Assembly: GCF_016904885.1 (NCBI RefSeq)
Contig: NZ_JADWYI010000001.1
Location: 1,240,001-1,304,000 of the forward strand
DNA from: Archangium primigenium
GTDB taxonomy: Bacteria > Myxococcota > Myxococcia > Myxococcales > Myxococcaceae
Direction of reading: 5' to 3'
DNA length: 64,000 nucleotides
Each line of letters starts with the position of its first letter. Position 1 is the first letter of the stretch. The notes under the pieces are model-generated. The model was not told the origin of the DNA. It saw only the letters and a program-made list of their open reading frames with translations, and made no database searches. This document shows positions 1-6,703 of the stretch, piece after piece. Position numbers and translations under genes: made by a program.

Positions 1-2
1 TC

Positions 3-446
3 ACGCTCTTCGACGTGAGCGACCTGGCCCATCCGCGCGAGGCCTTCACCCAGCAGGTGGGCTCGCTCTCCAGCTACAGCGAGGCGCTCTACGACCACAA
101 GGCCTTCACCTGGTTCGCGGCCAAGGGACTGCTCGCCATTCCCTTCGTGGACTGGAACTGGACGAACGGGACGGGCGACTACTGGTCCAACTTCACGAGC
201 GAGCTGCGCGTCTTCCGGGTGAACCCCGCCACCGGCTTCGTGCCCGTGGGCGCGCTGAGCATGAAGGACCTGTACCAGACGGTCAGCACCCCGCAGTGGA
301 GCTACTCCTACGTGCCCTATGTGAGACGCAGCGTGATGGCGGATGACTACGTGTACGCCATCACCGATGCCGGGGTGCGCGTGTCGCGAGTGGAGCAGCT
401 CACCGAGCCCCTGGCGACCGTGCGCTTCGGCGCGCCGACGCCGTAG
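3..446 (+). CDS. Secreted beta-propeller domain protein, C-terminal part
   Basis: This is the last 147 codons of a gene whose 5' end lies outside the window; the frame is open from base 3 and stops with TAG at 444-446. The visible part begins TLFDVSDLAHP and continues with a run around SYSEALYDHKAF and GLLAIPF. That pattern (a DVSDP-like strand, then a Ser-Tyr-Ser-Glu-Ala stretch with DHKAF) is what I know from the secreted Beta_propel family (bacterial proteins with a C-terminal propeller). The tail ends in short strand-like segments with no anchor or sorting signal. Signal peptide and start cannot be seen. Function beyond an extracytoplasmic binding or scaffold role is not inferable. No close neighbour shares its direction except the MATE gene 83 bases downstream. 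Confidence 0.8.
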   Translation, partial: TLFDVSDLAHPREAFTQQVGSLSSYSEALYDHKAFTWFAAKGLLAIPFVDWNWTNGTGDYWSNFTSELRVFRVNPATGFVPVGALSMKDLYQTVSTPQWSYSYVPYVRRSVMADDYVYAITDAGVRVSRVEQLTEPLATVRFGAPTP

Positions 447-529
447 CGCGTCAGGCGGCGGGGGGGCCGGGACGTCCGCGTGAGGAGACTCGCGCGGCGT
501 CCGCGCGAACGCGCTATAGGCACCCCGCC

Positions 530-1924
530 ATGTCGTCTCCGCCGCTGACGTCCCCGTCCCTGCCCAGTCGTGCCGAGGAATTCCGAGCCCTCTGGAAGCT
601 CGCCCTGCCCATCGCCGTGGCCCAGGCGGGCCAGTCCCTCATGTCCTTCGTGGACACGGCCGTGGTGGGCCGCGTGGGCACCCAGGCGCTCGCCGCGGTG
701 GGCCTGTCCACCGCCATCTTCTTCGCCGTGAGCAGCTTCGCCATCGGATTGATGATGGGCGTGGATCCCCTGGTGTCCCAGGCCTTCGGGGCGAGGAACA
801 GCGGACGGGCCCGGGAGCTGCTCTGGCAGGGCAGCTACCTGGCGCTGATGGTGGGCGGAGTGCTGGCGGTGCCGATGCTCGTCATCCCCCGGATGCTGCT
901 CGGCGGCGGGGTGGCCTTCGAGGGGCTGCCGGAGGTGCGGGACTACCTCACCTGGCGCGCGCTGAGCCTGCCCCTGCTCTTGCTGTTCATCACCGCGCGC
1001 TCCTACCTCCAGGCCACGGGGCGTCCCCAGGTGCTGGTGGTGTCCACGGTCATCGCCAACCTCGTCAACCTGGGCGCCAACGTCCTGTTCGTCTTTGGAG
1101 GCGAGGGCCTGCCCGCGTGGCTGGGCCCCTTGCGCGCCCTGCCCGCACTGGGGGTGAAGGGCTCGGCCATCGCCACGCTGCTCGCGTGCGTGGTGCAGTG
1201 GGCCATCGTCGCGTGGGTGGTGCGCCAGACGACCGCGTCCCAGGGCCAGGGTTGGGTGCGGCCGGTGAGGGCGGACATCGTCCAGGCGGCGCGGGTGGGC
1301 GTGCCCATCGGAGCGCACATCGCGGCCGAGGTGGGCGTCTTCTCGCTCACGGGCATGCTCGCGCGGTGGTTGGGCCCGGAGAGCATGAGCGCGCATCAGA
1401 TCGCCCTGTCCTACGGCAGCCTGTCCTTCGCCATGGCGCTGGGCATCGGCAACGCGGGCAGCGTGCGCGTGGGCTGGGCGGTGGGCGCGCTCGACACGCC
1501 CCGGGCCCGGCGCAGCGGCTTGGTGGCGTTCGCCTCGGGCGCGGGCTTCATGGCGCTGTGCGCGCTCTTCTACGCGACGATGGCGCCCCAGCTCGCGGGC
1601 CTCATGGGCGCGCCGCTCGAGGTGCGGCCCCTGGTGGTGCCCCTGCTCATGGTGTGCGCCGTCTTCCAGTTGTCCGACGGCGTGCAGGGCGTGGGCGCGG
1701 GCGTGCTGCGCGGCGCCGGCGAGACGCGCTTCACCTTCGTGGCCAACATGGTGGGCCACTACCTCGTCGGACTGCCCGTGGCGCTCCTGCTCGGCTTCGT
1801 GCTCGGCTGGGGCGTGGTGGGCATCTGGTGGGGGCTGTGCCTGGGGCTCACCTGCGTGGCGCTCGCGCTGCTCTGGCGCTTCCTGCGCCTGAGCACGGGC
1901 CCGCTGCGGCCCCTGGAGTCCTGA
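530..1924 (+). CDS. MATE family multidrug/cation efflux transporter
   Basis: This 464-residue inner-membrane protein belongs to the multidrug and toxic compound extrusion family (NorM/DinF type), which exports cationic or amphipathic compounds using an H+ or Na+ gradient. The N-terminal third shows the usual features: EFRALWKLALPIAVAQAGQ, then SFVDTAVVGRVGTQALAAVG, the family's signature loop between the first helices. About twelve hydrophobic helices follow in two related halves, and the length is normal for the family. ATG at 530 lies 83 bases after the preceding gene. The start is supported by the natural N terminus before the first helix, although no strong Shine-Dalgarno is present. Substrate cannot be predicted. 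The gene is convergent with the following minus-strand gene, 15 bases away. Confidence 0.93.
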   Translation: MSSPPLTSPSLPSRAEEFRALWKLALPIAVAQAGQSLMSFVDTAVVGRVGTQALAAVGLSTAIFFAVSSFAIGLMMGVDPLVSQAFGARNSGRARELLWQGSYLALMVGGVLAVPMLVIPRMLLGGGVAFEGLPEVRDYLTWRALSLPLLLLFITARSYLQATGRPQVLVVSTVIANLVNLGANVLFVFGGEGLPAWLGPLRALPALGVKGSAIATLLACVVQWAIVAWVVRQTTASQGQGWVRPVRADIVQAARVGVPIGAHIAAEVGVFSLTGMLARWLGPESMSAHQIALSYGSLSFAMALGIGNAGSVRVGWAVGALDTPRARRSGLVAFASGAGFMALCALFYATMAPQLAGLMGAPLEVRPLVVPLLMVCAVFQLSDGVQGVGAGVLRGAGETRFTFVANMVGHYLVGLPVALLLGFVLGWGVVGIWWGLCLGLTCVALALLWRFLRLSTGPLRPLES

Positions 1925-1939
1925 GCCGCTGGGGGGCCC

Positions 1940-2521
1940 CTAGAAGCGCAGCGTGGGGCCGATGAGCAGCGAGTGCAGGGGGTTGGTGCAGGCCCCCGCC
2001 GCGCCCGTGGTGGGGTCGTCCACGCGCACGTCGCACCACTGCCAGGCGGTGGAGGCCGTGAGGCCCAGGTGCTCGCCGAACCAGGCGTCCACGCCCAGGC
2101 GCAGCGCGGTGCTCAACCCCGCGTGCAGCATCCGCCGCAGATCCTCGCCGTCCGTGGGGAAGGCCAGGGGGGTGGAGCGGCTCTGGGACACGCGCAGGCC
2201 CACCCACGGGTTCACGCCGCCCTCGCGCAGGAAGCGCAGCCGCAGCTCCAGGCCCAGCGACAGGTAGTCCAGCTCCGCCTGCTGTCCCGAGAACTTCGCG
2301 CCCCACGTCTGCACGCCCTCGCCCACCAGTCCGAGCGACAGTCCGAAAGGGGTTTCCCCGCCCACGTAGGCTTGCAGGGCGCCGCCCCGGGCCCTCAGGC
2401 CCGAGGTGTGGTCGAGAATGGCGCCCGTGGTGACGGAGGCATACCCACGCCACGGACCCGCCGCCGAGCTCCCCGCCCACAACACGACCATCAGGCTTCC
2501 GAGACTCGTCACGTGTCGCAT
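1940..2521 (-). CDS. Exported outer-membrane-type beta-barrel protein
   Basis: A 193-residue protein with a clear signal peptide (MRHVTSLGSLMVVLWAGSSA, cleavage likely after SSA or SAAG). The mature part alternates short polar/aromatic strands (GGALQAYVGGETPFGLSLGL, LSLGLELRLRFL, ALRLGVDAWFG) and finishes with LIGPTLRF. A C-terminal phenylalanine is typical of proteins assembled into the outer membrane by BAM. It resembles small OmpA-barrel or Skp-like exported myxobacterial proteins but no named family is recognised. Two cysteines (WCDV and GACT) may form a disulfide. It is transcribed divergently from the MoxR operon, with about 107 bases between the starts, so the two promoters share that interval. 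Confidence 0.75.
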   Translation of the reverse strand: MRHVTSLGSLMVVLWAGSSAAGPWRGYASVTTGAILDHTSGLRARGGALQAYVGGETPFGLSLGLVGEGVQTWGAKFSGQQAELDYLSLGLELRLRFLREGGVNPWVGLRVSQSRSTPLAFPTDGEDLRRMLHAGLSTALRLGVDAWFGEHLGLTASTAWQWCDVRVDDPTTGAAGACTNPLHSLLIGPTLRF

Positions 2522-2628
2522 GTGGGGCGGAGCTTAACGCAGACCCGCCCTGTCAGGTCCACCCACGGTCCGTGTTCGTTCCCGGGCGGGCATTCGATGC
2601 CGGGGACTCACCGGATAGAGTGCACTCC

Positions 2629-3765
2629 ATGGCTTTTTCCTTCGATGAGTCCTGCTCACGTGTCCGTGAGGCCCTGGCCGATGCGGGCCGGGGGCTCGTG
2701 GAGCGCGAGGCGATGGTGGAGGTGGTGACGCTGTGCGCCGTGGCCGGCGAGCACCTGCTCGTCATCGGCCCGCCGGGCACCGCCAAGAGCGAGGCCGTGC
2801 GCCGCACCGCGCGCGCGCTCGGGGGCTCCTACTTCGAGTACCTGCTGGGCCGCTTCACCGAGCCCTCGGAGGTGTTCGGCCCGGTGGACCTGCGCAAGCT
2901 GCGCGAGGGGCTCGTGGAGACGGAGACGGCGGGCATGTTGCCCGAGGCGGAGGTGGCCTTCCTCGACGAGGTGTTCCTCGGCTCCACCGCCATCCTCAAC
3001 ACGCTGCTGGGCGTGCTCAACGAGCGGGTGTTCCGCCGGGGCCACACGCGGCTCGCCTGTCCGCTGCGCGTGTGCGTGGGCGCCTCCAACGCCCTGCCCG
3101 AGGACGAGGCGCTCGCCGCGTTCGCCGACCGCTTCCTCGCGCGCATCTTCGTGGAGCCCGTGCCCGACCCGCGCCTGGAGGAACTGTTGGCCGGAGGCGC
3201 CGCGCTCGCCCTCGAGGGCGAGACGCGCACCGCGTCGCTCGAGGCGCTGGACGTGCTGGCCCGGGCCGCGCGCGAGGCGGACCTCACGCGCGTGCGCCCC
3301 CACCTGGCCCAGGCGCTGCGCCTGCTCCGGGGCGCGGGGCTCGCGCTGAGCGACCGGCGCATGGTGAAGACCCAGCGCCTGGTGGCTGCGGCCGCGGTGC
3401 TCGCCGGACGCCGGGAGCCGGACGGGGGGGATTTGTGGCCGCTCGTCTACGCGGTGCCCACGCAGGCGGGACAGGCCCTGGCGCGCGAGGTGCTGCGCGA
3501 CGTGCTCGCGCGCTCGGAGAACCCCGCGCTCGCCGCCGCGGCCCTGGAGGCCAGCGCGGGGCCGCTCGCGCGCGCCCAGCGGCTCATCCACGCCGCGCGC
3601 GGGGTGCTCGCGGCGCGGCCCGGGGACGCGGAGGGGGAGGCGCTCGCGGCGTGGCGGCTCAAGCTGGAGGGCGTGGTGCGCGAGGTGGACGCGGGCTTCG
3701 CGCCCGAGGCCCTGCCCGAGGACCTGCGGGCCCTGCGCGAGGAAGTGCGCGCCGCGCTTCCCTGA
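2629..3765 (+). CDS. MoxR/RavA-type AAA+ ATPase, first gene of a bpX ternary operon
   Basis: A 378-residue AAA+ ATPase of the MoxR group, chaperone-like machines that work with von Willebrand A (vWA) proteins. Walker A is GPPGTAKS (residues 47-54), Walker B is VAFLDE (109-114), the sensor-1 Asn is in GASNALP (about 154) and the arginine finger candidate is in DRFLAR (about 168). The C-terminal 150 residues are helical and RavA-like. I chose ATG 2629 (MAFSFDESC) because the upstream in-frame codons from 2572 look non-coding. The gene heads a tight cluster (gaps of 21 and 2 bases, then 4-base overlaps) with an exported protein, a small bpX-like protein, a vWA-like/propeller protein and a large propeller protein. 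That arrangement matches the computationally described MoxR-vWA-beta-propeller ternary systems. Confidence 0.9.
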   Translation: MAFSFDESCSRVREALADAGRGLVEREAMVEVVTLCAVAGEHLLVIGPPGTAKSEAVRRTARALGGSYFEYLLGRFTEPSEVFGPVDLRKLREGLVETETAGMLPEAEVAFLDEVFLGSTAILNTLLGVLNERVFRRGHTRLACPLRVCVGASNALPEDEALAAFADRFLARIFVEPVPDPRLEELLAGGAALALEGETRTASLEALDVLARAAREADLTRVRPHLAQALRLLRGAGLALSDRRMVKTQRLVAAAAVLAGRREPDGGDLWPLVYAVPTQAGQALAREVLRDVLARSENPALAAAALEASAGPLARAQRLIHAARGVLAARPGDAEGEALAAWRLKLEGVVREVDAGFAPEALPEDLRALREEVRAALP

Positions 3766-3786
3766 AACGAGGCAAGCTCTCCGCCC

Positions 3787-4470
3787 ATGCGAATGACCCT
3801 GCTCGCCGTGTCCCTGTCGGTGTCCCTGTCCCTTCCCGCGCTCGCCCAGGACGCCGCGCCCCTGGACCTGTCGCGCGTGCCCAAGCAGGGCGCCACGGCC
3901 AAGGACTTCGTGCCCGCCGGTTGGAAGATCGAGCAGACCGTCCAGGGCGACCTGGACAAGAAGGGGGGGGCGGACACGCTCCTGCAACTCGTCGAGGACA
4001 AGCCCGCCGAGTCCGCGGACGGGGTGCCCAACGAGCGCACGCGCGCGCTGCTGGCGCTGCTGGCCGAGGGCGGCAAGCTGCGGCTCGCGGGCGCGAGCAA
4101 CAAGGTGCTCTACTGCACCACGTGCACGGGCACGCTGGGCGGCACGGGCGAGGGCCTGGTGAAGATCGCCAAGGGCGTGGTGCTCGTGGATCAGCTCAGC
4201 GGCTCGCGGGAGAGCACCGGCACGCTCCTGCGCTTCCGCTACGACGCCAAGGCGGACCGCTTCGCCTTCATCGGCGAGGACGTGACGCGCACGGACCGGC
4301 TCGAGGGCACCACCGAGAAGGTGAGCACCAACCTGCTCACCGGCCAGCGCGTCACGGACAACCTCCGCTACGATCCGAAGAAGGACAAGGAGGTGCCCGT
4401 GTCCTCCAAGAAGAGCCAGGTGCCCGTGAAGAAGGCGTACCTCGAGGACGTGGACATCTCCTCGTACTGA
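3787..4470 (+). CDS. Exported protein embedded in the MoxR-bpX operon
   Basis: A 227-residue protein with a signal peptide (MRMTLLAVSLSVSLSLPALA, cleavage after ALA) and no lipobox, so probably periplasmic. The mature N terminus has DFVPAGWKIEQTVQGDLDKK followed by GGADTLLQLVED, resembling a known pattern in exported proteins of unknown function in which a Gly-Trp strand precedes a calcium-loop-like Asp-rich turn (FG-GAP-like). A CTTC motif in YCTTCTG (about residue 113) is CxxC-like. The C-terminal half has YDAKADRFAFIGEDV, then Lys-rich KKDKEVPVSSKKSQ and ends DISSY. It lies 21 bases after the ATPase and 2 bases before the next gene, so it is surely cotranscribed. It may be the envelope-side partner or client of the cytoplasmic ATPase complex; that is inference. 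Confidence 0.75.
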   Translation: MRMTLLAVSLSVSLSLPALAQDAAPLDLSRVPKQGATAKDFVPAGWKIEQTVQGDLDKKGGADTLLQLVEDKPAESADGVPNERTRALLALLAEGGKLRLAGASNKVLYCTTCTGTLGGTGEGLVKIAKGVVLVDQLSGSRESTGTLLRFRYDAKADRFAFIGEDVTRTDRLEGTTEKVSTNLLTGQRVTDNLRYDPKKDKEVPVSSKKSQVPVKKAYLEDVDISSY

Positions 4471-4472
4471 GC

Positions 4473-4907
4473 ATGGACACCGCCACCGCCCTCCTCTGGT
4501 CTCCCCGCGCCGAGCCCCTGCCCGCGCTCGCCGTGGCGGGCGTGGGGCCGGTGGCGCTCGGGCTCGCGCGGCGGGTGCTGCGCGAGGACGACACGCGCCT
4601 GGGGCTCTGGCGCGGCGTGGCGGGCGCGGGCGTGCTCGTGCTCCTGGGAGACCCGGACACGCTGCCCTGGGCCGAGGGCGTGCTCTACCTCGGCCGCGAT
4701 GCGCGGGCGCCCGCGCTGCTCCTGCCCTGCACGCTCGCGCCGGACGTGGCGCCCGCCCTGCTCGAGCGCGCGCTCGTCTCGCGGGCCGGAGGCACCACGC
4801 CGCTCGCCGTGCTGCCGCGCTCGGGGCAGCTCGTGCCCGTGGGGCCCGCGCGGCCCCTGTCCCGCGAGGCCTTGAGGGCCTGGTGTGCCCGGCAGGAGCC
4901 GCCATGA
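4473..4907 (+). CDS. Small bpX-type protein (bpX5-like) of the MoxR ternary system
   Basis: A 144-residue protein without signal peptide or membrane segment. The sequence alternates beta-prone and Ala/Leu-rich pieces: LLWSPRAEPLPALAVAGVG, VLVLLGDPDTLPWAEGVLYL, then ALLLPCTLAPDVAPALLERA. The order of gene, size and the LGDPxxLPWxxGxxYLG segment agree with what I remember of the bpX5 domain protein in MoxR-vWA-beta-propeller ternary systems; the numeral is from memory and unchecked. It starts with ATG 2 bases after the exported-protein gene and its TGA overlaps the next ATG (ATGA at 4904-4907), so translation is coupled to the vWA-like protein. It may act as an adaptor in the same complex. Confidence 0.7.
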   Translation: MDTATALLWSPRAEPLPALAVAGVGPVALGLARRVLREDDTRLGLWRGVAGAGVLVLLGDPDTLPWAEGVLYLGRDARAPALLLPCTLAPDVAPALLERALVSRAGGTTPLAVLPRSGQLVPVGPARPLSREALRAWCARQEPP

Positions 4908-6703
4908 CCGTGCTGCCCGAGGCCCTGCGTCCCTGGGCGGCGCACCTGTCCCTCTTTCCGGAGGAGCTGGCGCTCGCGCTGGGCGGCGCCGTGGCCCGGC
5001 TGGCCGCGGCGCTCGGGCCTCCGCGCATCCGGGGGGATGCCTCCGGGGGCGAGCCCCAGGGCTATGACGGCCTCACCCGGCGCGGAACGCCCGACCGTCT
5101 GCTCGTGAGCGAGTGGCTCCTGGCGATGGAGGCCCCGGACGAGTTCGTGCGCCGCGCCGCCTTCGGTGAGCAGGCCTATCTGCGGCCCGCCTTCCGGGCC
5201 CCCCGGGAAGGTCGCCGGTGCGTGGTGCTGTTGGACGCGGGGCCGGATCAACTGGGCGCCCCACGCATCGCGCACCTGGCGCTGCTCGTGGTGCTCGCCC
5301 GGCGCGCCGAGGCCGCGGGCGCCGACTTCCTCTGGGGCGTGCTCCAGGCGTCTCCGGAAGAGGGCACGACCCCGGGCGTGACCGCCGCCACGCTGGACAC
5401 CTGGCTCAAACGCCGCCGCGCCGAGCCTCCCGACGAGGCACGGCTCGGCGCCTGGCGCGAGGGCCTTCGGGGCGCGGGCGCCGCCGAGGAGGTCTGGCTG
5501 GTGGGAAGCGCGCGGCTCGGCCGCCTGCGGGGCACCGAGGGCCTGTCCCGGGTGGCCGTGGACGAGGTGGTGGCACCGGGACCGCGGCGGCTCGCCGTGG
5601 AGGTGCGGCCCGCGCGAGGCCCCGTGCGGCCCGTGGTGTTGGACCTGCCCCCCGTGGCCCAATGCGTGCGGCTGTTGCGCGATCCCTTCGGCACCGCCAC
5701 CGCCGCGCCCCGGTCGGGGTTCGACAGCCCCGTGCGCTCCCTGCGCTTCTCCCCGGAGGGGCTGCGGCTCCTGCTGTCCCACGCGGATGGGAGCGTGTCC
5801 GTCCTGGCGCCGCCCCATTCCCCACGCGCCACCCTGGCCAGGCCCCGGCGCTTCCTGTCCCGGCCGGACGAGCGGGTCCTGGCCTTCGGCTGGCGGCCCA
5901 CCGGCGGCCTGTTGGTGCTGACCCTGCACGCCGGCAAGCTCCGGATCCGGGGGCAGCTCCAGGGACGCCCGTCCGGGCTCGCCTGGGCGCTGGAGCCCTC
6001 CCAGTTCATGCGCCCTCGGAGCGGAGCGCCCTGCCTGCTCATGTCCCAGCGCGACGCGGAGGGCCGCGAGACGCCCCTGCTGCTGGATGACGGGGGCCGG
6101 CTCGTCGCGCTTCAACCCGAGGGGCCGACGCCCTCCGCGGACCGGGTCCTGCTCCAGTCCGTCACCGCGCTCACCGAGTTCCGGGGCCGCTTCTTCTTCG
6201 TGTGCGGCACCCTGGGGGAGGACGTGCGCCCCGAGCGCGCGTTCTTCACGGGCTGCCTGGGTTACTGGTCGCGGCGGATCGAGGATGCCCTGCCCTTCGA
6301 GGCCCACTTCATGATCGAGGGGCTCGGGTGGGACGAACACGCCGGACCCCGGCTCGCGTGGCGCGATGCGTCCGGCGGATGGAGGCTGGGCCGGGGCTCG
6401 CATGTGCCGGAGGACCAGCGGCTCGACGTGCCCGCCGGAGCGCGGGTCGTGGGGCTCGCGCACGGGCCCTCGGAGTCGAGCACGGTGGGGCTGGTGGTGC
6501 TCGCCGAGGACCAGCGCACCTTCCAGTGTGTCACCGCGGAGCGCACGGAGCGGTTGGTGGTGGCGCCGGAGCGGGTGCGCTCTTGCTGCGTCAGCCCCGG
6601 GGTCCCCCTGCTGGCGTGGCTCACGGAGTCGGGGCGGATGGGCGTGTGGAGCCTTCAGTACCGGGCCCTCGTCATCGACAACCCGCCGGGAGGCACGCCA
6701 TGA
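4904..6703 (+). CDS. vWA-like domain plus beta-propeller protein of the MoxR ternary system
   Basis: A 599-residue cytoplasmic protein that I take as the vWA partner of the MoxR ATPase. Residues about 1-105 are a helical region containing GYDGLTRRGTPDRLLVSEWL, a pattern seen before the vWA domain in CoxE-like partners of MoxR ATPases. Residues about 105-215 look like a vWA fold: RRCVVLLDAGPDQLG, then PRIAHLALLVVLARRAEAAG. The metal site (DxSxS) reads DAGPD, so both serines are lost and Mg binding is doubtful. From about residue 270 the protein consists of propeller-like strands, for example VRSLRFSPEGLRLLLSHADG and VLAFGWRPTGGLLVLTLHAG. It overlaps both neighbours by ATGA (4904-4907 and 6700-6703). 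The ATPase would remodel or be targeted by this protein. Confidence 0.78.
   Translation: MTVLPEALRPWAAHLSLFPEELALALGGAVARLAAALGPPRIRGDASGGEPQGYDGLTRRGTPDRLLVSEWLLAMEAPDEFVRRAAFGEQAYLRPAFRAPREGRRCVVLLDAGPDQLGAPRIAHLALLVVLARRAEAAGADFLWGVLQASPEEGTTPGVTAATLDTWLKRRRAEPPDEARLGAWREGLRGAGAAEEVWLVGSARLGRLRGTEGLSRVAVDEVVAPGPRRLAVEVRPARGPVRPVVLDLPPVAQCVRLLRDPFGTATAAPRSGFDSPVRSLRFSPEGLRLLLSHADGSVSVLAPPHSPRATLARPRRFLSRPDERVLAFGWRPTGGLLVLTLHAGKLRIRGQLQGRPSGLAWALEPSQFMRPRSGAPCLLMSQRDAEGRETPLLLDDGGRLVALQPEGPTPSADRVLLQSVTALTEFRGRFFFVCGTLGEDVRPERAFFTGCLGYWSRRIEDALPFEAHFMIEGLGWDEHAGPRLAWRDASGGWRLGRGSHVPEDQRLDVPAGARVVGLAHGPSESSTVGLVVLAEDQRTFQCVTAERTERLVVAPERVRSCCVSPGVPLLAWLTESGRMGVWSLQYRALVIDNPPGGTP

Noticed and set aside
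2656-5028. A 790-codon minus-strand frame across the first genes of the bpX operon
   Set aside because: It spans several well-supported plus-strand genes and has the composition of an antisense frame.
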